Of a stretch of DNA of 64,000 nt, positions 40,996-49,446 are shown piece by piece. A model generated the notes under the pieces. It was not told the origin of the DNA, ran no database searches, and was given only the letters and a program-made list of their open reading frames with translations. The DNA lies in IMG/VR virus record IMGVR_UViG_3300042516_002090, positions 1-64,000 of that record; one strand, 5' to 3'. This DNA is from a virus. A program made the position numbers and the translations under genes. Every line of letters begins with the position of its first letter. Within the stretch, counting starts at the first letter, position 1.

Positions 40996-41726
40996 TATCC
41001 TAGGTTAAACTCTGAACTTTGTGCAAGCGCATCAATCATCTCACTTAGTCGTGGAGCCTTAACTAAAATGTTGGCGCTCCACTGAGCAGCTTCGTATTGT
41101 AATTGTAATTCTTTATACTTCGAACGGTCTAATGAGTTACCCTTGTGTAGGCAATATTCCGCCATCAAATACAAACGGAATGGCTCCGCGTATGCCGTGT
41201 CAATTAGACTATCCTCGTTAACGTCCGAACCGTTTGAAAAGTATTCGATTACTAACTGCCCGTCGGGTATGTTGTGATCGAAAATAATGTTATTACCATC
41301 TATTCGGTAATAGTTCTGATTCCGTCCACCACCCAAACCAAACTGGGTCTGGTTGTAAAAGAAACCAAAGTATCCGTATGGGAAAAGGCCGTCTGCAATT
41401 ACAGGATCGGTCTTGTCGCTTTCGCACTGAAAGAACTCCTCTGGATATGTCAGCGACGTGTCCGGGGTCAGAGTCCAAATGCGACGGCCAGACTTGAGTC
41501 CAACTTTGGTAATTCTCATGCAGTCACCGGGCATTGTGAACACTCGCGCACCTGTATCAATCTTTCCGTAAATTGTTCTTAGCGACACGTTTCCGTCTAG
41601 TGGAGACTTTTCACTCAAATAGTCAATGGCCACCTGAACCATCCAGTTTAACTCACGACCAACCGGGTTCTTCCCTAGACGATATAGGGCCGACGTGGCA
41701 ATATATTTTATATTCTTAATGGTCAT
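40995..41726 (-). CDS. head-tail adaptor / tail tubular A-like protein
   Basis: 243 residues. It begins with a helical part, then SLRTIYGKIDTGARVFTMPG and DGNNIIFDHNIPDGQLVIEY. The pattern of strands and the late helical tail rich in Tyr, Glu and Gln fits the gp11/tail tubular A class, adaptors bound to the portal ring. One-base overlap with the nozzle gene and four-base overlap with the connector before it. Confidence 0.55.
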   Translation of the reverse strand: MTIKNIKYIATSALYRLGKNPVGRELNWMVQVAIDYLSEKSPLDGNVSLRTIYGKIDTGARVFTMPGDCMRITKVGLKSGRRIWTLTPDTSLTYPEEFFQCESDKTDPVIADGLFPYGYFGFFYNQTQFGLGGGRNQNYYRIDGNNIIFDHNIPDGQLVIEYFSNGSDVNEDSLIDTAYAEPFRLYLMAEYCLHKGNSLDRSKYKELQLQYEAAQWSANILVKAPRLSEMIDALAQSSEFNLG

Positions 41727-42343
41727 TCGTTACTATATAATCTTGATGTATCTCTCGCAAGCGATTGAGCGTCAACAGAATCGTTATTCAAGTCGTCTTG
41801 ATATTGCTGTGAAGCTAGTAATTGAAGACACGTTTGGAATAACATCGCTTCTCCACGACCTGTCTCATTAGATGGAATGATTAATACATCGTCATCCTCC
41901 ATTTGGTATACGTTGGGAACCATGACCACGGTCACATCTCCTTCGGGCCTTTTGTTGAAGCGGAGTTTGTTATTGTAAAAAACAACAGCCGAGTTGTTTT
42001 CACCACGAAGAACCTTCATGGCTCTAGCCTCTGCTTTTGTCTGAATTATGTATTCGTTATTTCCCGTACTTTCGTCTGTTACCGTAAATACAGCAAGAGA
42101 CCCCGCCACAGGCTGTGGACTTAGAATTACGTAGTATCCGTTAGCGTCGGACGCAGGAGTAAATGTATAAGGAACCGCCATGTCACTCGCGTCGTATGGG
42201 TTGGCACTTACAATATCTGCAATTGCCATGTTGATTACGCGAGAAATTACCGAGCGCGGATATAAACGGCGCAAGTCCTCTGGGGTATCCCCGCCAGTCA
42301 ACCTGTGCTGTATGAGTTCTATGGCTTGACGTTTTGTTATCAT
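41723..42343 (-). CDS. head-tail connector protein
   Basis: 206 residues. Helical start (ITKRQAIELIQHRLTGGDTP) and beta-rich middle (VPYTFTPASDANGYYVILSP, LRFNKRPEGDVTVVMVPNV), then a C-terminal helical arm (LFQTCLQLLASQQYQDD). This is the common form of podovirus connector proteins next to tail tube A. Identified by shape and context only. Confidence 0.5.
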   Translation of the reverse strand: MITKRQAIELIQHRLTGGDTPEDLRRLYPRSVISRVINMAIADIVSANPYDASDMAVPYTFTPASDANGYYVILSPQPVAGSLAVFTVTDESTGNNEYIIQTKAEARAMKVLRGENNSAVVFYNNKLRFNKRPEGDVTVVMVPNVYQMEDDDVLIIPSNETGRGEAMLFQTCLQLLASQQYQDDLNNDSVDAQSLARDTSRLYSNE

Positions 42344-43095
42344 ACTTTACTAGGCATTTGAGTCTGAATGTTCCACTGGTTCTCGTTACCAATACCAACA
42401 TACGTCTTAATCATATCGATCAAGTGGTCTACGCAGCTCTCAGGATACTCAAACTCAACACTCAAACTCGGAGATCCCACAGTTGCTACAGTACTATTAG
42501 TATGTACGCTACCCGGTGGTAAATATACGGGAATTCCGTTATCAATGTCGTAGTCGAAGTAAGGAATATTTGGAGTTCTTATGTAAGTAAACGTGATACG
42601 CGGAAGATATGGGTAAATGAAGTACTTGTCGTTTCGTGTGACAAGGATTGGGTCGTTTTCTTCCGGGTTGTCTACAGGGCTTATGAGCGAACTTCTCATC
42701 TTTGCATCAAACTGATGCTGACTAACAAACTCAACGCTTCTGTAGTTAGTCTCAAGCCCGCAGTTCACGTTTAAAAGTTCAAGGTAACTAGATGATGCCT
42801 CGTACCAAATGTCGCTTGGAATGTCGGCATACCCACCCTTCTTTGGGTCTCCTGAAAACACAGGAGTGAAATTCAGAGCAGGATACTGAGGGCTTCCCAA
42901 GGTCTTGATAAATGGCTGAAGGTCGCTAGTAATCTCCCGGTTCTTTTCAAAAAGGTCAACCAAGCGGTTTAAGTATCGTTGGTTAACCGTCTTGATACCC
43001 TTGTTGAAGGTTTCGGGAGTTATGTACCCTCCGCGCAAGTCCTTACCTGCGCGGAAGAGCAACTCGTCATATATTTCACCTAGATTGGTTATCAT
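42340..43095 (-). CDS. structural protein next to connectors
   Basis: 251 residues. N-terminal helix bundle (LGEIYDELLFRAGKDLRGGY, VNQRYLNRLVDLFEKN), then strands (YPYLPRITFTYIRTP, LSVEFEYPESCVDHLID) and an end reading MIKTYVGIGNENQWN. I infer a third ring or stopper protein of the neck, since it is joined by four-base and one-base overlaps to the connector and the head fibre-like gene. Confidence 0.5.
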   Translation of the reverse strand: MITNLGEIYDELLFRAGKDLRGGYITPETFNKGIKTVNQRYLNRLVDLFEKNREITSDLQPFIKTLGSPQYPALNFTPVFSGDPKKGGYADIPSDIWYEASSSYLELLNVNCGLETNYRSVEFVSQHQFDAKMRSSLISPVDNPEENDPILVTRNDKYFIYPYLPRITFTYIRTPNIPYFDYDIDNGIPVYLPPGSVHTNSTVATVGSPSLSVEFEYPESCVDHLIDMIKTYVGIGNENQWNIQTQMPSKV

Positions 43096-45974
43096 TATGG
43101 GTAAATTTCAATTCTTATTGACGCTACATTCAAAAGGCCATCATCTAACTGTATGCTTCCTCCGCGAGGAAGTCCTAGTGTTTTCACCTCAACTGTGCTT
43201 GTACTTGTTCTTTTAGACTGGACGTTAATCAGCAATCCATCATAAGGAGTTACTGCGGCATACCCCCCAAAGTTTATAAACACAGATGTTTTTGACGCAG
43301 TAAAAGCGTTACCTGTAATCGTAGCGGTATATTCACCTGTTCCAGTTCTTGTCCAAGTAATTGTTTGTCCTGTAGTATTAAGAATTTCTGTAGCAGTAGG
43401 AGCAACAGAACCTGTTTGGGTTAGTGTCGCTACATATACTTTAGGCAAAACAGGAACAGCAGGTGTTTCAATTACGTTTCCAGCTGAGTCAACACTCAAA
43501 GAGTGAGTTGGCGTTCCTGTAAATGCCCCTGTGCCATAAGAACTCAATTTAGTAGATCCGACTGAATTAAGAGTAAAAAATGTTGACTCAACACCATTAT
43601 TGGCCGTGGTTAATTCAATTTTAGAATTTTGATTAGCGGCGTCTTCCCATGAGCTTTTTATAGAAGATGTTGTAACGCTTAATCCAGTTGTATTTTCTAA
43701 AGCAAACTCCACTGAAGCGCCGAATCCATTTCCAACAGTTCCGCTTGTGCCGGTTTGTACTTTTATGTTTTTCGCAACCGTATTATCAGTAGAGGTTCTG
43801 TTCACGGCAAATACACCAGCTAAATTACCCGTGGCTTGCGACGCAAAACTGCTGTCAACTCCGCTTACAACCATTGCAGGGAAACCGGTAGTAGATTTCG
43901 ATACACTTATAAAACCTGTTGTAATTGGATAACTTAAAAAGTTAGCGCCTACATCTATTGTAGTTGATTCAGTTAATGTCCCTCCAAGTTTAACATTGTC
44001 TCCTGATGTAGACAAACCATTTAAAGCACCACTTACCTGATTGCTTTCAATAATATTTCCATCAACATCCACAGATAATGAATATGTAGGTGTTCCTGTA
44101 TAAGTTCCAGCACCATAATTATTTAAAGTAGCTTTTCCATCAGCATTTAGTGTAAGGGCTGTAGATTCTACATCTGAGTTCATTGTTGTAAACTCCAACT
44201 TAGAACTTAACGTAGTAGCGTTTGACCACGTGCTTTTGATTGTGGACATAGCGCCACCCGTTGGGAATCCGGTAGCACCATTGGCTGTAAATTCAATCGA
44301 GGTTCCATATCCATTACCAGGAGCGAATGCCACCCCGGCTAGGGTTAGGGTTGGGGAAGGCGTAACAGCTGAACCAGAAGTGTCTAATGTGGCAAGAGTT
44401 GCAGATCCTGAGCTATGCGCTCCTTGAGTGCTAAACGCCTGAGCCGCTGTATTAGTTACAGAAAGAGATGGTGACGTATCTCCTCCAGTTACAGAAACAT
44501 TACCAGTCGTTCCACTTAAAATAAGATTGTAAGCGCCTCTGGCTATTGTAGTGTTTCTATTTAAGGTTCCTCCAAGCCCAACAGTTCCGCTTAATTCAGT
44601 TAAGCCGTTGTCTGCACTTAAAATTGAATCATTTGGATCGTAATAAACTTCCCATTGTAAATTTGAAGGAGTTGCGTCTATACAGCGATATAGAACGCCT
44701 GTATTAGTGTTTTGCCAAATCGCTCCATATTCTACCCCCGCTTGGGCAGGCCCAGGATCTCCAGTGCCTGCAAACAAGCGGTATTGGAAGTTTGCAAGCA
44801 GCTCGTCGATAATAGAGTTGGCTGAGTTGTTTGATACCCAGTAGTAAGTCTCGTCATCGCAACAAGCGCATTCACACCCTGAGGCGTCTAGTTGAGCCTC
44901 AAGAAGCGCAATGGTTGACTTATATTTGTCAAGTTCTCCGCAAGCCTTGTAGTTCATAGCCTCCAAGTAATATAGGGCTACGTTGTCTACATAAACTTGA
45001 TACTTTGACACCTTGTTTCGTACAAGTTCTGCCGCGTGAGCTGCGCGAAGATTCTCGATGCAAGGAACAAGTCCGCAAAGGGTTCCGGCACAACTTACGG
45101 TAAATTCTTTTGTTACAGACTTAGTGTATGTAACCACAAGACCTGAGGTCTGTGTTTGCTGAATTAACTCTGACAGTAAAATGCTGTAAGTACCAGTAGC
45201 AAGCGGAGTATCCTCTGTTGGTAAAGTTGGATACGGAAGAGACGTGGTAACTATCTGTGGATTGAACAATGGGTCGATGTTTGTCCAAGATGGATAGTTT
45301 ATCGTACAACTTTCGCTTACTATAATTTCGTTTGAACCTAAAACTGTAGTGTTTGATACAGACCATGTTCCGCTATCTAAATAATCGCAGTCATATATGA
45401 AGTCTACATCTGCTGTTGTTTGCGTACAACCCGCATAAGCATAGGTTGCGCTAAATTGAACAGAAACATCATTAATAAACGTCAATGGCTTGGCTGGACC
45501 GTTTGCTGCAACCGTACCTAAAGTAATTACAGCGTCAGAACCAACAACAACTGCTCCGGCAACTGTATTATTAACACCATCAACAGCTATAGAACTACCT
45601 ATAGGTAAAACTTCAACTAACCATTCTGCCGCGCTGGTAAAAGTGGTTCCTCCTGTAACGGTTCCAACATAACCTACACCAGAGGCAGTTGAATCTAGTC
45701 TCAAGCTATACTCAAAACCATATACGCCATTAGCCACATTGCCGTTGTTATCAAGGGGGAGATTGATAAAGCCCGTTGTTTCAAAAGCCTCAAGATTTAT
45801 GAGAGGGTTTATAACGGTATCTTTTGCCTCAACTACATCTCCGTTAAAAGTGAGAACACCGTATCCCTTTGCGCTAAATAAATCAACTGCAAATGGATAA
45901 GTAGTTGAATCGGTGACAACAACTCTCGGTGGAGATGCGCTTAAATCAAACGAAAGGGATACGGTGCTAATCAT
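43095..45974 (-). CDS. modular fibre-like structural protein
   Basis: 959 residues. The N-terminal region (SLSFDLSASPPRVVVTDSTT) leads to a conserved helical part (CIENLRAAHAAELVRNKVSK, EAMNYKACGELDKYK) and a Cys cluster (SGCECACCDDETYYW). I recognise this block from phages of Bacteroidota, usually near capsid and neck genes. From about residue 450 come two repeats of about 170-180 residues, each ending in YTGTPTYSLSVDVDGNIIES or FTGTPTHSLSVDSAGNVIET. A C-terminal domain like those of tail fibres closes the protein. Probably a head or neck fibre that can exchange modules. Confidence 0.6.
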   Translation of the reverse strand: MISTVSLSFDLSASPPRVVVTDSTTYPFAVDLFSAKGYGVLTFNGDVVEAKDTVINPLINLEAFETTGFINLPLDNNGNVANGVYGFEYSLRLDSTASGVGYVGTVTGGTTFTSAAEWLVEVLPIGSSIAVDGVNNTVAGAVVVGSDAVITLGTVAANGPAKPLTFINDVSVQFSATYAYAGCTQTTADVDFIYDCDYLDSGTWSVSNTTVLGSNEIIVSESCTINYPSWTNIDPLFNPQIVTTSLPYPTLPTEDTPLATGTYSILLSELIQQTQTSGLVVTYTKSVTKEFTVSCAGTLCGLVPCIENLRAAHAAELVRNKVSKYQVYVDNVALYYLEAMNYKACGELDKYKSTIALLEAQLDASGCECACCDDETYYWVSNNSANSIIDELLANFQYRLFAGTGDPGPAQAGVEYGAIWQNTNTGVLYRCIDATPSNLQWEVYYDPNDSILSADNGLTELSGTVGLGGTLNRNTTIARGAYNLILSGTTGNVSVTGGDTSPSLSVTNTAAQAFSTQGAHSSGSATLATLDTSGSAVTPSPTLTLAGVAFAPGNGYGTSIEFTANGATGFPTGGAMSTIKSTWSNATTLSSKLEFTTMNSDVESTALTLNADGKATLNNYGAGTYTGTPTYSLSVDVDGNIIESNQVSGALNGLSTSGDNVKLGGTLTESTTIDVGANFLSYPITTGFISVSKSTTGFPAMVVSGVDSSFASQATGNLAGVFAVNRTSTDNTVAKNIKVQTGTSGTVGNGFGASVEFALENTTGLSVTTSSIKSSWEDAANQNSKIELTTANNGVESTFFTLNSVGSTKLSSYGTGAFTGTPTHSLSVDSAGNVIETPAVPVLPKVYVATLTQTGSVAPTATEILNTTGQTITWTRTGTGEYTATITGNAFTASKTSVFINFGGYAAVTPYDGLLINVQSKRTSTSTVEVKTLGLPRGGSIQLDDGLLNVASIRIEIYP

Positions 45975-45978
45975 CTTT

Positions 45979-46902
45979 TTATAGTTTTCTTAATTTACCT
46001 AATAATTCTTCATTTACTTTGAGGTGATCAATCAAGGCAAATGCGTCCTTCTCTCCTGTTGATTCGAAGAACGGATTCTTTAACCACTTGGTTCCGTCAC
46101 CTCTACGGTCGCGAAGATACCAAATTCCGTCCTCATTTTTAATAAAACCTTCAGAAGAAAGTCGATTTACCATCTCATGGATAGTTTCCTCGGTTTTTAC
46201 CTCTTGTTTCTTGGGACGAGAGTCAAGTATTTCGAACGCGTTTTTGCGGAACGTAGCGCTTCCATTCTTAATAGAGTCGTGAAGCATCACGCGGTTTTCC
46301 TCCTCAGAATTCTTCTTTGGAAGGGATAATCCGTCGATTGTCTTCAACACCATGTCGTATGGAGTATCGAAATAAATCATGTTCTCTAAATCACGAGCGC
46401 TCTTAGCTTGTTCAATTTTGCTCTTAGCATCCATCTCCGGTCTGTCAAACTCGTAGAATGGGTCTGCCGCAGGGTTCATACACTTGTTGCCCTTGATGTT
46501 TGGACACAAAAAGTACAAATAGAACAAGAAGTCTTTTTGCCCAGGCTGAACAGTCATATTGTTATCAAGGGTTATGTACCCCGATGGGTATCCCCAAGTT
46601 ATTTGCCCTTCTGACCTTTTGGGGTAAGTAGTGGCATATTGAATTGGATATGTGTAACCGTCTTCAGGATCCACAACTAGGCCTCTAGCCTTTCTTGTGT
46701 TTCCCGGAGGGGCTTCGATTACGGTTCTCATTTCTCCGTTCTTGTCTGAAGAAGAAACCTTTTGTAGTCGAAGCATCTTTGATTCTGTAACCTTAATTTT
46801 CAGCGGAATCCCCTTGTAAAATTCAGGAAATTCTTTTTGCATTATTTCATCTGCCCATATTGGAACAGGTATGGACTCACCTGTACTTATATCGAAAAGC
46901 AT
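45979..46902 (-). CDS. hypothetical protein after the capsid gene
   Basis: 307 residues, charged, not recognised. It has a central part (WGYPSGYITLDNNMTVQPGQ, FLYFLCPNIKGNKCMNP) and a C-terminal helical part. A terminator separates it from the upstream capsid gene, so it is probably made in lower amounts. Possible minor head or decoration protein. Confidence 0.5.
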   Translation of the reverse strand: MLFDISTGESIPVPIWADEIMQKEFPEFYKGIPLKIKVTESKMLRLQKVSSSDKNGEMRTVIEAPPGNTRKARGLVVDPEDGYTYPIQYATTYPKRSEGQITWGYPSGYITLDNNMTVQPGQKDFLFYLYFLCPNIKGNKCMNPAADPFYEFDRPEMDAKSKIEQAKSARDLENMIYFDTPYDMVLKTIDGLSLPKKNSEEENRVMLHDSIKNGSATFRKNAFEILDSRPKKQEVKTEETIHEMVNRLSSEGFIKNEDGIWYLRDRRGDGTKWLKNPFFESTGEKDAFALIDHLKVNEELLGKLRKL

Positions 46903-46915
46903 AACGTATATTGGT

Positions 46916-46951
46916 TTTATAAAAACAAGGGGGCTTTTTAGACCCCCTCGT
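46916..46951 (-). terminator. partial terminator after the capsid gene
   Basis: ACAAGGGGG (46925-46933) and CCCCCTCGT (46943-46951) form a nine-pair stem with one G-T pair. On the minus strand five T and an AT-rich stretch follow; the plus strand has TTTTT as well. It lies between the capsid gene and the next late gene, so it can raise capsid mRNA over downstream mRNA. Confidence 0.75.
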
Positions 46952-46968
46952 TTTTGAGTTTACAAAGA

Positions 46969-48357
46969 TTAGTTGATGTTGGTCAACAAGCCGTACTTCT
47001 GAGCGTTGATGAATTTGAACGCGATTTCAGATACAATGTGAACACCGAGCTGCCACTTGTCGGTCTTGTTAGACGCGGCACGGCCACCTGTTTGCCACAT
47101 GTTCATGAATGCGCCTGGCTTGTGAGAAAGACGGATATATTTACCCATGTTACCCAAACCATCGTCAACACCTTGAGAAGTCATTGGCAAGAACACTGCG
47201 TAACCAGGCCATGGGTTAGTACCATTGCCAGGAGCTACGTTGAACGTCTGTGGGTTATCGAAGATACCCATACGAACAAGTGCAAAGTTCTTGTTATTGA
47301 ACACGAGATTGTTGAAGCTATAAGTAGAAGACATCAAGTCTGCATAAGCACCCTCACCCCAGAAGGTCTTCTCCATCTGAACCTTGTTGACGCTGATGTT
47401 CGCATTCTTGTTGTACTGCAACAAAAGCTGCTCAAGAATAGATGAGCTTTGACCGCTAGTCCAAACCATGTAGTTCTTTACAGAACCATCGATTTTAGAG
47501 AGCTTAGCTTCCAAAGCGTAGATATCAGCAACATCAGGACCAGCAGTCGTGGTGTCGCAGTCTACAACCTGACCTGAACTAAAGATGGTAGGAATCAAAC
47601 CGTTTGTGAACTGGTAACCATTCATACCTGTGTTGGTATTGGTCTTACCGGCCAAGAACGTGTTTACGATTGCCACCTGATGCTCACGCTGTAAGTAGAT
47701 GATGTCACGTGAGTTAGAGTACGGAGTTGCAGTACCGTTCTCAAGCTGAGAGTACCAAAGTTGGTTGTACAAAGCCTCAGAGCTAGCAAGCGCATCGTTA
47801 CGGAAGGTTTGCAGTTTAGCGCTGTACTTTGTATCAAACACGAACTTAGGATCCTGAGCGCCTGAGTTTTCAGCAACAGATACACCAACGTAGAAGAATG
47901 AGTCTCCAGCTGCGATGTCAGTAGCAGGAACTACAGTAGCAGTCAAAGGACGCAATTCCAAAGTGTTAGCCGATGTCTTGTCGATAACTTGATAAAGCTC
48001 ACCGGTCTTAGCGTGACGCCAAATTTCATTCTTGATAGGGAAAGAGTAACCAGTTACTGCATCCACCTCGCTAGAAGGAATAGTGATGGTAATGGTTGTA
48101 CCAGCAGTAGCTCCACCTGATTCAGTTGCAACTGTGAAAGGAACTTCCATACGGTTCATTTCAAACCAGTTTACAATCTGCTGTGTTGCAATTTCACGGT
48201 TACCAATACCGTTCATGATTTGGTTCATAGCATCCCAGTATTCGTCACCGAAGGGCAGGTATGCTACTGCATCGAAGTCTGCCTTCAATGCATCCCAGTT
48301 GTTGAGAATCCCATTGGTAATACCACCGGGAATCGCTTGGGCTAAAAGATTTGCCAT
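46969..48357 (-). CDS. major capsid protein
   Basis: 462 residues. The position after portal and scaffold-like genes, the length and the domain pattern fit an HK97-fold capsid protein. A long N-terminal helical arm is followed by strands (MEVPFTVATESGGATAGTTI), a peripheral region with a spine helix (DIYALEAKLSKIDGSVKNYM, QSSSILEQLLLQYNKN), and a C-terminal axial part (GYAVFLPMTSQGVDDG). No family name is recalled with certainty, so the call depends on order and shape. The strong terminator behind it agrees with high expression. Confidence 0.75.
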   Translation of the reverse strand: MANLLAQAIPGGITNGILNNWDALKADFDAVAYLPFGDEYWDAMNQIMNGIGNREIATQQIVNWFEMNRMEVPFTVATESGGATAGTTITITIPSSEVDAVTGYSFPIKNEIWRHAKTGELYQVIDKTSANTLELRPLTATVVPATDIAAGDSFFYVGVSVAENSGAQDPKFVFDTKYSAKLQTFRNDALASSEALYNQLWYSQLENGTATPYSNSRDIIYLQREHQVAIVNTFLAGKTNTNTGMNGYQFTNGLIPTIFSSGQVVDCDTTTAGPDVADIYALEAKLSKIDGSVKNYMVWTSGQSSSILEQLLLQYNKNANISVNKVQMEKTFWGEGAYADLMSSTYSFNNLVFNNKNFALVRMGIFDNPQTFNVAPGNGTNPWPGYAVFLPMTSQGVDDGLGNMGKYIRLSHKPGAFMNMWQTGGRAASNKTDKWQLGVHIVSEIAFKFINAQKYGLLTNIN

Positions 48358-48376
48358 TTTTTTCTAAATTTTTTTA

Positions 48377-49441
48377 TTATTCAACATTCTTTATTTTCTG
48401 AGACGGCAGAGCAATACCCCTAGCCAACAAGTCCTGTTGTGCAGGGGTTAAGTTCTTCGCGTCTACAGTTGTTTTGTCTACACGGTTAATCGTTTTTGGT
48501 TGACCGTTGTAGACCTCTTTGACCACCTTCTTTTCTACGCTTGCCGAAAGTGACTTGGCTATTTGAACTCCGAGATCCCCAGACTGAACCTTATGAATGA
48601 GGATTTGGTTCTCTAACCAGTTTCTAACCGCCTGCTTTCCTTCTCTAGTGGTCGTATCAAATGCTTGACCCAAGTAGCCTGCATACTGCGACTTCAAAAT
48701 CGAATCGATCTCTTCGTTTGAAACTTTTAACGAAACTTCTGATTCGCCGAATTTGTAGGGAACATCCTTTAGCTGCTTGGCGTAGGACTCTGCCTCGGCA
48801 AGTGCTATTGTCTGTCTTTCCGCAATCTGCTTTTGAGTTTGGCTCTTTAGCTCTTTTGCAAAGGTAAAAGGATTTTTAACAGTTTCAACATCTTTCTTAG
48901 TCTTTTCAATTATTTCTATAGCATCTATAGCATCAGACTTTAAAAGAGCTGTCGCATAATAGTCACCTTCACCTAAGTTATACTTTTCACGAATGGCTTC
49001 CTCAATAGTTGAGTGGCCAAGTCGCTTGAATTTGTCTGGGTTCTTTACCGCCTCAGCGATAACCAACGCCTTGAGCGGATCTTCCATCAAGGAATCCGGG
49101 TTTGAAGAAACAATCTGATTGGCGATAGATGGGCTGATACCCTTCTTGCCAAAAGCAACAAGTGTACGCGCCTCTTCATTTCCGCCAAACGGATCGTCAG
49201 CCTCCTGCAATAAAGAAAGACCTTCATTTATTTCAGCCTCCTTACTAGCAATATACTCTGCGCGCTCCTTGTAACTCTTTAGTTCCTCAAACTGAGAACG
49301 GAAGTCGTCCTCGGTCTCAAAGCCAAACGAGCCATACCATGTGGATGGAGTCTCGTTTGTTTCCTGGTTCTCATTTGTTTCTTGTGAGATTTCTTGATTG
49401 TCAATAATCTCTTCTTGATTGTTCATTTCTGTGTTTTCCAT
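48377..49441 (-). CDS. putative scaffolding protein
   Basis: 354 residues, acidic N-terminus rich in Asn, Gln and Glu (MNNQEEIIDNQEISQETNEN), helical middle with coiled-coil character (ELKSQTQKQIAERQTIALAE), basic C-terminal part (SASVEKKVVKEVYNGQPKTI). This charge pattern and its place between portal and capsid genes are usual for phage scaffolds. No sequence family recognised. Confidence 0.6.
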   Translation of the reverse strand: MENTEMNNQEEIIDNQEISQETNENQETNETPSTWYGSFGFETEDDFRSQFEELKSYKERAEYIASKEAEINEGLSLLQEADDPFGGNEEARTLVAFGKKGISPSIANQIVSSNPDSLMEDPLKALVIAEAVKNPDKFKRLGHSTIEEAIREKYNLGEGDYYATALLKSDAIDAIEIIEKTKKDVETVKNPFTFAKELKSQTQKQIAERQTIALAEAESYAKQLKDVPYKFGESEVSLKVSNEEIDSILKSQYAGYLGQAFDTTTREGKQAVRNWLENQILIHKVQSGDLGVQIAKSLSASVEKKVVKEVYNGQPKTINRVDKTTVDAKNLTPAQQDLLARGIALPSQKIKNVE

Positions 49442-49446
49442 GTGTT

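Noticed and set aside
46954-47445. Plus-strand open frame of 163 codons opposite the capsid gene
   Set aside because: Shadow of the capsid codons; no start context and no family.
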